From Cycas panzhihuaensis (Eukaryota > Cycadophyta): a stretch of DNA of 64,000 bases. How positions within the stretch are numbered: position 1 is the stretch's first letter; each line of letters opens with the position of its first letter. A program made the position numbers and the translations under genes. The notes below the pieces were generated by a model. The model worked only from the letters and a program-made list of their open reading frames with translations, ran no database searches and was not told the DNA's origin. This document shows, in pieces, positions 54,962 through 64,000 of this stretch. The DNA is taken from positions 7,812,001-7,876,000 of the forward strand of contig CM041465.1 of the NCBI GenBank assembly GCA_023213395.1, written 5' to 3'.

Positions 54962-57900
54962 AAGAAGTCAAGTCCTCAAGGCATGTGAGATGCAGGTGCT
55001 CTTTGACAAACTCATCAGACTCCTAATTTATTTTGTCAGAGTTGTAGCTTGTCCACTGTATCAAATATTCTGAAATGGACTAATTCTAGAGACGGCATTG
55101 TCTAGTAGCCAGTATACATTCTGGAGGTATGGATAAGGTTTGCTCTTCATCCAAAATTAGAAGGGTTGTCTCGGGAATATGGGTTTTTCTTAGACACTTC
55201 TGAAGATAAGAGATATAAAAAATATTATGGATATTTGTTATGAGGGGAAGTTTGAGAGCATATGCAACTTCACCAATACATTTAAGGACTTTATAGGAGC
55301 CATAATATTGAGGGCTTAGTTTGTGGTTCTTATGATGGCGAAGGGATTATTGCTTATAAGGTTGGAAACGAAGGAAAACAAGATCCCCAATATTGATGGA
55401 GCAATCAAAGTGGTGGCGGTCTCCTAATTATTTCATTTGATTTTAGTCCATGGATAGGTTTTGTTTAAGGGTATGGAGAATTTGGTCCATATGCTATAAT
55501 TTTTATTATACTATTGTCATATAGAGGTTGGTAACCAAGGTGTGGTAGGATGATAGAGGATACCCATAGAGGGCCAAAAATGGGAACATTCCAATGGTAG
55601 AATGGTGTGAGGAGTTCTACCAATACTCAACTAGGGCTAGCCATGATGTCCATTTAGACTAGTGGTCATATGCAAAGCAATATAAGTAGGTCTTTAGAGT
55701 TTTGTTAAGGACCTCAGACTGGCCATCGATCTATGGATGGTATGTAGAACTCATATTGAATGATGTTCTTGATGCGTGGAATAGCTCCTAGTAGAAGGAG
55801 TTAGTGAATTTAGGGTCACGATCACATACAATGGTGGATAGAAAATCATATAAATGAAATATTATTTGGATGTAGATGTCAGTGATATGTGGAGCTTTAT
55901 AGGTTATGTGGATAGGAAAGAAGTGGGCATATTTTGTCAACTGATCTATGACTACTAAAATAGAGTCAAATCTAACAGATGGTGGTAGGCCCATTATAAA
56001 GTCCATGACAATATCTTTCCATTCACCTTGTGGGATGTGCAACTATTGAAGGAGGCCTGGTTGGGTTTTGTATCAGCTTTGGTACATTAGAATGTGCCAC
56101 ATTCTGAGATAAAGGTAAGGATGGTAGATTTCATTTCTACTAAAAGAAATTAGAATGAATCCTACAATAAATTTTATCAAAACCAGAATGACCGCCAAGA
56201 GGGGAAGAATGATATTCTGATAAACTTTGTGGGATAAAAGTTGAGTGGGGATGTATGAATATGTAATTTTAGTATAAGAGAAGATTATTATAGATGGATT
56301 GATCCTTATGAGTGTGAACCTTATTATCCCAGTGCGTAAAATCAGGTTGGATTTGGTTAGTTGTGGCTAAATCCTGTAGCCATGCCGATTGTGGGGAAGA
56401 AATAGAATAAATGGTGGGGTCCTCAGTGTGACCGGTGTTATCGCTAAGTGTAGGTGAAGGCAGCCTCAATAGAGCATCTTCCATAATGTTATCTTTCCCC
56501 TTTTTATATGTGATTGTAAAATTGAAAACTTGGAGGTGGTCAACCTATTTAGCCTACTCTTCTTCTCAAAGGACTAGTTGATCTAGTAAGTGATAAAGGC
56601 TATGATGATCAGTAAGAATAGTGAATTTAGAGCTAAGTAGATACTATCACCACTTGTCAACAGCATGGAGGATGGCCCACATTTCCTTTTGATAGGTAGA
56701 AAGTCTACACTCATGATCTTTGAGTTTTTGACTTTCAAAGGCGATGGGGTGGAAGTCCTGCATTAAGATTGCACCTAATCCAAACCTGGAGGCATCACAT
56801 TCTAATTGGAAAGGTCAAGAAAAGTTAGGAAAGGCCAAGACTGGGGTGGTTGTCATGACCTCCTTTAAGTGGAGGAAGGTCTCATTAGCTGAGGGGGACT
56901 ATTGGAAGGAATCCTTCTGAAGTAAGTGGGTTAAAGGGGTGGTTAGTGTGGCATAATTTCAAACGAGCTGACAATAGAATTTAGTAAGTCCTAAGAAAGC
57001 CCACAATTAGGTTAGGGTTTTTGGGGTTAGCTAATTAGTGATGATAGATATTTTATCAGGACCCACCCAAACCCCTACAAAGGATATAATATGACTAAGG
57101 TATTGTAGTTCAGATTTCCTAAACTCACATTTGGAGAGTTTAGCATACAATTTATTCTCAGCTAGGATTTGAAGGATTGTTTCTAAATGCGAGATGTGGG
57201 CAAGCATGTTTGAGCTATATTTAAGAATATCATCAAAGAAGATGATGATAAATTTTCGTAGGTATGGGGAAAAGATCTTGTTCATAAGGGCCTGAAAGAT
57301 GGCCGAAGCATTACATAGGCCAAAGGGCATGACTTGGAACTCAAAGTGGCCATGGTGGGTTTGAAAATCCATTTTATGTTGATCCTCTAGCAAGATAGGG
57401 ATTTAGTAATATCCTAATTGTAAATCAAGTTTGGTGAAAATTGTAGCACCATGGGTTTCATCTAACATGTTATTGATTCATGGTATGGGAAACTTATTTT
57501 TTATGGTGATTTTATTGAGTGCACAATAGTCAACACAAAGTCAAAAATAGCCATCCTTTTTGTGAAGTAAAACGATGGGTGCAACATACAGGCTTTTACT
57601 AGGTTGGATGATACCCATCTCCAATAATTTTCACGTGATTTTTTTGATTTCATTTTTTTGGAAATAGGAGTTCCTATATGGTCAAAGTCTAATTGGATCG
57701 TGCAAACTTTGTAACTCAATAGTATGGTAAAAACCTTGATCGGGCGGGGGGTTGGCAGGTAACATAGCAAATATAAATTGGTATCAATCTAGTACTTGTT
57801 GGATATCAGGGTGGATACCTGAGGGGGCCTGGATATGATTAAGACGAACGATGTATCTTATGTTACTATTGAGTTGGCGGTGCATTCAAGTGGGTGAGAT

Positions 57901-58450
57901 CGCTTTGTTTGGAGGGGCTTGCATCCCATAAAGTTTATGAGAGCAGCCCATGTGATCTTTGAACATAATGAAGGGGTTCATGGGTGAGTTATTAGTGCTA
58001 TAAGTTCCTAGAGTCTAGAGCCATTTTATGCTAAGAATTACATCTGACCCACCTATGGATAGGGTTTACAAATTAGTGATAAGGGTATATGAGCCAATGT
58101 GAACCATGAGGTTTTTAATTATTCCAACACAATAGAGGGTGCGATGACCAGGTAAGGAGTAAGTGAAGTCTATTTTAGGTTCTATGTAAAGATTCAACTA
58201 ATGAGCAATGGAGATATCGATGAAATTTAGCGACATGCCACCGTTGATTAAAATGGTAATTGGGGTTTTCCTAAGTATTCCTTTAATTCAAAGTAGTTTA
58301 GGACATGCAATGGAGGTAACCGTTGATAAGGAAACTTCAGGCTTCGGGTTTGGGGGCAACTCATCAGTAGGGTGGTCTTGGGGTTCATCATCATATTCAT
58401 GCTCAGTCTTAGGTGTTGGGTATTGTGACAACAATCATTTAAGACTAAAA
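54962..58450 (-). pseudogene. third Ty3/gypsy element: protease, RT, RNase H, integrase, chromodomain-like end
   Basis: (-) strand. Protease: ITILINGGMSLNFIDISIA near 58250 (family FIDSGSTHNFI). [79 protein letters not shown] (FxDD). RNase H: ECDASRFGLGAILMQDFHPI, AFESQKLKDHE and LSTYQKEMWAILHAV. Integrase: GEWKDIVMDFIMGLPPS, DSILVVIDQLTKYAHFFP, VCDRDPKFTNSFY and IDGQSEVLNKTLKTY, so all three catalytic acids remain. The end near 55000-55120 (SISEYLIQWTSYNSDK) looks like a chromodomain. The 5' part (gag) is cut off by the copia LTR at 58450. Different lineage from the other two gypsy elements. Confidence 0.87.
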
Positions 58451-59060
58451 TTTTAGCATGTTTTCAGTGCAGTTTCCCCCTTTAATCTTTCTCGGGGGGT
58501 TCCAAGGGGGGTGGGAGCCCTCCTTGGCTGAGGGTTGCGGGGGGCATGGAATGCCCTCCGCAAAGAGGAGGTTTGGGGGCGATAGCCCCTGACCTGAAAA
58601 ATTAACCCTGTAAACCTTATTAAAATATAAAGAGAATCAAGGTGGTTTGATACAAATACCCTAGATTCTACGGTTGAGATTCATGCCTTGGATGTCCCTC
58701 TCATGTAGCCTGTTTTAGGGATTTTCTTATTATGTTATATGTAATGTAATGTACTGTGATGAGGGTGGCGAATGGTTATTGTTCCTGAGAGCACTCTACT
58801 ACTGAGATGTACTATTTCTCCATTCTACAATAATAAAGATCGATACCTTTACTGTATGGATGTTTTCCCTAGCACATTGCTAGGGTTTTACCATATTATA
58901 TTGGGTGCATATGTGATGTTTAGCTTGTATATTAATGTTATTATATTATCTCTAATTTTTAGAACTTGCATATTAAATTTTAGTTTTAATTCCTATAACT
59001 AGTTGCAAAATAGTTCATATCTTGTGGCAGTTTAAAGTTTGGGACCTTGTATTCTCAACA
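58450..59060 (+). repeat. 5' LTR of the right-hand copia, with GC-rich start
   Basis: Ends ATTCTCAACA followed by the primer site. The first part (58480-58600) is strikingly G/C-rich: GGGGGGTTCC, GGGGGGTGGGAGCCCTCC, GGGGGGCATGGAATGCCCTC, GGGGGCGATAGCCCC, with hairpin potential. The rest is AT-rich. The left edge is judged only from where the gypsy protease frame stops; no second LTR is in the window. Confidence 0.65.
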
Positions 59061-59062
59061 AG

Positions 59063-59075
59063 TGGTATCAGAGCC
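59063..59075 (+). promoter_or_regulatory. primer binding site (tRNA-Met type)
   Basis: TGGTATCAGAGCC, an exact match to the usual plant copia site, two bases after the LTR. Confidence 0.93.
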
Positions 59076-59131
59076 ACTTTTGTTTTGCAGTGAGTCTGTG
59101 AAGGTTTTGGTGTCAGCTTTTCTACACCAAA

Positions 59132-59911
59132 ATGGCAGAACTAGTAGGTGCAAAGTTCAAGGTGGAGAAATTCAATGCCAAGAACAACTTCAAGTTGTGG
59201 AAGCTAAAAGTGCATGATATTCTTGTACAATAGGGTTTGTACAAAACCCTTGTAGGTAAATCAAAGAAACCCGCAGGGATGGATGATGATAATTAGGATG
59301 ACTTAGACAAAAAGGTACTTAGCATAATATGATTATGTTTGGCAGATGAAGTCTTGGTTAACATCGTAGGGGAAGAGATAGCAGCAGGATTATTCACCCG
59401 GTTGGAAGGCATATATATGACCAAATTAGTAACGAATCGAATCTACTTAAAGAGGCAATTGTACTCGTTATAGATGAATGAAGGTATAAAAATTGCTGAC
59501 TATTTAAATGTTTTCAATACTCTTATTTGTCAGTTGACTAGTATCGATGTTAAAATTGAGGATGAGGACAAGGCTGTTACCTTGTTATGCTCATTACCCG
59601 AATCCTGGGATAATATTATCACCTCAATTAGTTTTAGCACTACAGATGTATTGGATTATGATTCTGTTGTGAGTGCTTTGCTAATGGAAGAAGTGCAGAG
59701 GAAATCTAGTTTTGAAACCTCCACACCAAAAGCCATGATAGTAAGGGTTAGAACATTTAAGAGAGGACAAAACTTGAGGGACACATCAACGTCCAACTCA
59801 AAGAGCAAAAAGAGTAAGCTCAAGTGTTGGCATTGTAATAAGACCGGTCACCTCAAGAAGGATTGTTACAAAAGAAAGGAGTTCCAGAAAAAGGAAGATC
59901 CTGGCAAGTAG
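59132..59911 (+). pseudogene. copia gag
   Basis: ATG at 59132: MAELVGAKFKVEKFNAKNNF, KLWKLKVHDILVQ followed by a stop at a Gln/Trp site. Then ADEVLVNIVGEEIAAGLFTR, LEGIYMTKLVTNRIYLKRQL, then 145 open codons: MNEGIKIADYLNVFNTLICQ, DKAVTLLCSLPESWDNIITS, VSALLMEEVQRKSS and the CCHC knuckle LKCWHCNKTGHLKKDCYKRK, intact. Typical copia gag (UBN2 with W..L); four stops in the first 115 codons. Confidence 0.92.
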
Positions 59912-61170
59912 GTGAATCAGGTGGACTCAAATCAAGGTATGGATGATGATGTCTTAGTCACTTGTAATGTTTCTCATTATCACCATGATTGGTTATTAGA
60001 TTCAGGTGATTCGCACCACATGTGTCCACACAAGAGTTGGTTCTCATCATACCAACCTCTTAATGGTAGTGATGTGCTTATGGGAAATGAAGTTTCTTAT
60101 AAGACAGTGGGCATTGGTAGCATCAGAATTAAGATGTTTGATGGGGTAGTTAGAACATTAACTAAGGTCAGACATGTACCTAATTTGAAAGGAATCTAAT
60201 TTCCTTGGGTGAATTAGATTCGGGTGGTTTTAAGCATACAGGTCATGAAGGAGTCCTAAAGGTGGCAAAGGGTACCTTGGTTGTTATGAAAGCCTTAAAG
60301 AGAGGAAATTTTTACATTTTAGTAGGAAGTACATATGTCAGCCAAGAAGCTACAATATCAAAGATTGCAGAAGATCCAGCTCAATTATGGCATCAGAGAC
60401 TTGGGCACATAAGTGAGAAAGGACTTAAGGTGCTGATAAACTGTAAGTTGCTTCCTAACTTATAGCTTTCAGATTTGGCTTTCTGTAAACATTATATTTT
60501 TGGAAAGCAGCATAGACTCAGGTTTAAAGTAGGGAGTCACACTAGTAAAGGTGTTCTAGATTACATACATTCATATGTATGAGGAGCAACCCCTAAAGTA
60601 TCTTGTAGAGGATCATTGTATTATGTCACATTTATAGATGATTACTCCAGGAAGGTATGGGTTTATTTTTTGAAAAGGAAATCTGAAGTTTTCAGTGTGT
60701 TTAAGCAGTTCAAGGCTCTAGTTGAGAACAATACTAGTAAGACAATCAAATGTTTAAGAACTGACAATGGAGGGGAGTTCAACTCCTTAGAGTTTGAGAA
60801 CTATTACAAAGAAGCTGGGATCGAAAGACACAAGACCACTAGCTATACTCCACAACAAAATAGCATTGCAAAGCACATGAATAGGACACTCTTAGAAAGA
60901 GAAAGAAGCATGCTAAGTAATGCAGGAGTGGAGTAGGGCTTGTGGGAAAAAACTGCTCAAATAACTTGCTATCTGGTAAATAGGTCACCATCACTTGTAA
61001 AGATTATAAGATTCCTGAAGAGGTATGGACTAGACATCCATGTGATTATTCAAATTTAAACTTTTTTGGTTGTGATGCTTATGCCTAGACTAACAAAAGT
61101 AAATGTTCAAAGTTAGACCTAAAATCCAAGAGATATACCATTAACGAAGATGTTGTATTTGATGAATCTC
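59912..61170 (+). pseudogene. copia protease and integrase
   Basis: Protease: HDWLLDSGDSHHMCPHKSWF (DSG intact; usual DSGAS). VRHVPNLK then a frameshift at about 60199; ISLGELDSGGFKHTGHEGVL, WHQRLGHISEKGLKVL (zinc-domain HxxxGH). Integrase: YVTFIDDYSRKVWVYFLKRK, LRTDNGGEFNSLEFENYYKE, SYTPQQNSIAKHMNRTLLER: the family Glu of GVAERxNRT reads IAKHMNR, so the catalytic Glu is Lys. Several stops and frame slips after 60936. Confidence 0.9.
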
Positions 61171-62535
61171 CCCTTCTAAAATCAGGCAGTGGAGAAGTTG
61201 AAATGAAATAGGAGTAGAAAGATGAACATCAATAGGTCAAGTTTGAAACCCAACCATTTTTAGAATTAGAAGAGTAGGAAGATCTTTCTGAAGATGAATC
61301 TACAACTAATTTATAGGAGTATGTGGACACTCCTCTGCCAGTAGTTAGAAGATCTACATGAGTCAGTCATCCACCTGACAGGTACAACCTATCTACTTCT
61401 ATTGCTTTGGTTTCTAATGATGGTGAGCCTACATGTTTTCAAGAATCACTAAATGATATCCATAGTGAGAAGTGGAAGAGGGATATGTAGGAAGAGATAG
61501 ATTCATTGGAGAAAAATAGTTCATGGGACTTGGTAGAACTTCCACATGGCAGGAAGACTGTTGGTTACAGGTGGGTTTTTAAGATAAAATAGATGTTGAT
61601 GGAAAGGTTGATAAATACAGGGCAAGATTGGTGGCTAAAGGCTATGTACAGAAAGCAGGTATTGACTTTCATGAGATCTTTTCCCTAGTTGTCAAACTTA
61701 TTTCAATTTGAGTGTTGTTAGCATTAGTAGCTTCTCTTGATTTGGAGCTGGAACAGTTAGATGTAAAAACAACTTTTCTACATGGAGATTTAGATGAGGA
61801 GATCTATATGGATCAACCAGAAGGGTTTATATAGGATGGCAGAAAAAGACTTGTTTGTAGGCTCAAGAAGTCATTGTATGGCCTAAAGCAATCACCTAGG
61901 CAATGGTACACGAAGTTTGATGCCTTCATGGAGAGCCAAAATTTCAAAAGAAGTGAGTATGAACATTGTGTTTACTTTAAATTTATGGACAATGACTTAT
62001 TCATTATCTTGGTACTATATGTTGATGACATGATGGTTGCAAGCAAGAGCTGGTTGTAAGCAAGAGCATGGAAGAAATCAATAAGCTAAAGGCTCAATTA
62101 GCTAGGACATTTGACATGATGGATCTAGGAGCTGCAAAACAAATCTTAGGCATGGAGATACATAAAGACAGGAAAAATGGTAAGCTATGGTTATCACAAT
62201 AATAATATGTGGAGAAGGTGCTAACCAGGTTTGGTATGAAAAATGTGAAACCAGTGAGTATCCTAGTGGCTTCCCACTTCAAGTTTTCTTCGAATTTGAG
62301 TCCTAGTAGTGAAGAAGAAAAGGTTTATATGTCTCGTGTACCTTATGCTAGTGTAGTAGGAAGTTTGATGTATGCCATGGTATGTACAAGATCTAATATT
62401 TCACATGCAGTTGGTGTAGTTAGTAGGTTTATGGCAAATCTAGAAAAAGAACATTGGGTTGTAGTGAAATGGATGCTTCAGTATTTGAGAGGTATGAATG
62501 ACTACTGCATCACCTTTAGAGGTACAGGTGGATGT
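61171..62535 (+). pseudogene. copia reverse transcriptase, truncated in RNase H
   Basis: PPDRYNLSTSIALVSNDGEP, CFQESLNDIHSEKWKRDM, SLEKNSSWDLVELPHGRKTV, GYRWVFKIK, then a frameshift: RARLVAKGYVQKAGIDFHEI, ELEQLDVKTTFLHGDLDEEI, YMDQPEGF, CRLKKSLYGLKQSPRQWYTK, FIILVLYVDDMMVASK (YVDD intact). Then MEKVLTRFGMKNVKPVSILV, PYASVVGSLMYAMVCTRSNI, LQYLRGMNDYCITFRGTGG. Family similarity ends at about 62535, at the beginning of RNase H. No RNase H, polypurine tract or 3' LTR follows. Confidence 0.92.
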
Positions 62536-62544
62536 GCATCTATG

Positions 62545-64000
62545 GGATAATCACTAAGCTTGGTAGGAGTGATGATGGGCGATGGTGGTATCGAAAGTAT
62601 GGGCAAAAACCTACAAGCAAAGAAAGTATCATGCAGGGTGCCTTGTGTGCCAGAGTGTGAGTTTGGGACATGCGGATGATACCCAACTACCTTGGAGTGG
62701 CCCTCAATCCAAGAAAGAGAGAGAGCATATAGGGAGGGTAGCTTGGATAGACTCGAGAGGAAGGTCCCCCCACCCTTGGATGGCCGGAAGGATAAAAGGA
62801 GAATCCTCAAAGGTTTCCCTATGATGGAGGGAAATAAACATGGACAAGGTAGGCGAGAGCCTATGATGCAGTTAGGTTCCTCTTAGTTATTTGGCCAAGC
62901 AAATAGGGCCAAGGGGAGGAGAGAGAGAAAGGGTAAGGGACAACTAAACCAAAGTTTCCTTTAATGACTCAAGGGGCAAATGGAAATTGAAAAGGGGATA
63001 GGTGTCACACATGCAAGTAAACAAGTACAAATAAATGCTACCATTTACCTTGTCTTGATGTGAATGATGGGGGCTTTTTAACCTTCCCTTTTGTGAAAAC
63101 AAAGCGGAATAGAAGAAAGCAAAAGCAAAGAAAAAATGGTAGATCTTACCAAGATCTAGATGTTTTATATCTTTGCGAAAGCACCGCACCAACCTGCACA
63201 TGCACTGGCTTATCCCTTCTAAGAAGGGGCTACAAAAGACAAGCTATATATATGCAGGTATATGTGTAATGTTTGTGTTAAAATATTAGGAAAGACAACC
63301 GCTGCAAAAAGCTCCAAAATCCTCTCTCAAGTAAGCATGTAAATCAAGCAAAATGGAGTGAAGGGAGCCTCAGGATGGCTAACCCTCCACTGGGTTCTCC
63401 ACACAACTCTCTAGCACAATAAGAAGAGGGTGAAGACAACTAAGAAGAGCTAAGAAATGCAAGGATAGAAGTGACAAAGCATTGGGAAGTATCCAAGGCG
63501 CAGAGTTGCTATGGGCAGAAATCTAATACACAAACCCTTGCTAATGTTATCAAGGGATACCCAACAATACAAGGGATACTACGAGGGTCCAAACAAGATG
63601 CATGTAGGCCTAGAATCAGCACAGTAAGGGGCTACATATGCTGATAATCTAACACAGGCCTAGGGCTCACCAACCCCTAATTATCCCAGGAGGAGCATAG
63701 AGCAAGAGAAGAGAAGGTGGGAAGAGGAATGCCCTTAGAGAGTAGGACTGAGAGGGGGGCTGCCCTACCTTGCTCTCTTCACCCAACCTTGTGGTTCTTC
63801 TCCCGCTACTCCCTTAAGGAAAACTAGCAGAGGGAAGGTAGGAACCTGGAAGCAACAAGCCAAACTTAATGAAAATGAGCTATGCTACGGTCAAACCTAA
63901 AGGAAACAGGCAAACAAATCAAGAAATGGGTCCAACATGGAGATAACTTACCATAAATTTAGAGAAAAAGGTTTGGAGGACCTGCTAGGTCGATATAGGG
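62545..64000. other. unassigned end region
   Basis: No recognisable coding on either strand; the open frames at 62502-62886 and 62944-63269 lack family resemblance. The composition shifts to purine-rich, more GC-balanced sequence (runs of GGGAGGAGAGAGAGAAAGGG at about 62913-62935). It may be the leader or LTR of another element running off the edge, but there is no primer site or repeat to show it. Confidence 0.4.

Noticed and set aside
58208-58456. (+) frame of 82 codons with a Gly/Ser-rich stretch and possible signal-like start
   Set aside because: Antisense to the gypsy protease, which has recognisable family motifs on the (-) strand.
62502-62886. Three overlapping frames after the copia end
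   Set aside because: No motif, mutually exclusive frames, and one overlaps the copia RT end on the opposite strand.

Overview
This is plant nuclear DNA, very probably from a seed plant with a large, repeat-filled genome. Every long reading frame that can be recognised belongs to an LTR retrotransposon. The families are plant Ty1/copia and plant Ty3/gypsy (Tat-like and chromovirus-like). They carry the usual tRNA-Met or Tat-type primer sites, and the DNA is AT-rich with TA microsatellites. No intact host gene, rRNA, tRNA gene or CRISPR array is visible. Nearly all coding regions are dead: in-frame stops sit mostly where the family has Gln, Trp or Arg, as expected from C-to-T decay of methylated DNA.

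Layout. 1-4.4 kb: 3' half of a Tat-like gypsy element (+), with a second RNase H downstream of the integrase, then a 3' untranslated zone. 5.27-11.25 kb: a non-autonomous LTR element (-) with matching LTRs and a gag remnant; its interior holds two antisense fragments that look like captured host genes, a gamma-glutamyl transpeptidase and a conserved chloroplast protein. 11.4-12.5 kb: a decayed (-) 'plant transposon protein'-like frame. 13.2-15.3 kb: Tat 3' repeat arrays and a Tat LTR (+). 15.4-20.66 kb: the 5' half of another Tat element in the opposite orientation (gag, primer site, about 2.4-kb LTR), butted head-to-head against it.

20.66-39.35 kb is a three-level nest. A (-) copia (outermost, internally deleted) was split by a (+) copia (23501-37854, LTRs about 4.5% different by hand count). 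That copy was split inside its RNase H by a (-) chromovirus-like gypsy (29917-36631, LTRs about 2% different, perfect 5-bp target duplication CAAAC). The (+) copia is flanked by an unusually long direct repeat of about 225 bp.

39.4-54.6 kb: a second chromovirus-like gypsy (-), split in its reverse transcriptase by a (+) copia (43240-52563), which is itself interrupted by a truncated (-) copia (47.4-52.16 kb) of the same family as the 23.5-kb copy. 54.6-58.45 kb: a third gypsy (-) that keeps its integrase DDE triad. 58.45-62.54 kb: a (+) copia with a GC-rich LTR start, truncated in RNase H. 62.55-64 kb: nothing recognised.

Nothing here is likely to make a working protein set. The window is best read as a record of successive insertions, captures, inversions and deletions. 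The least routine signals are the captured gene fragments, the 225-bp flank duplication, the displaced RNase H and the long conserved copia leader. All family assignments come from reading translated motifs by eye.
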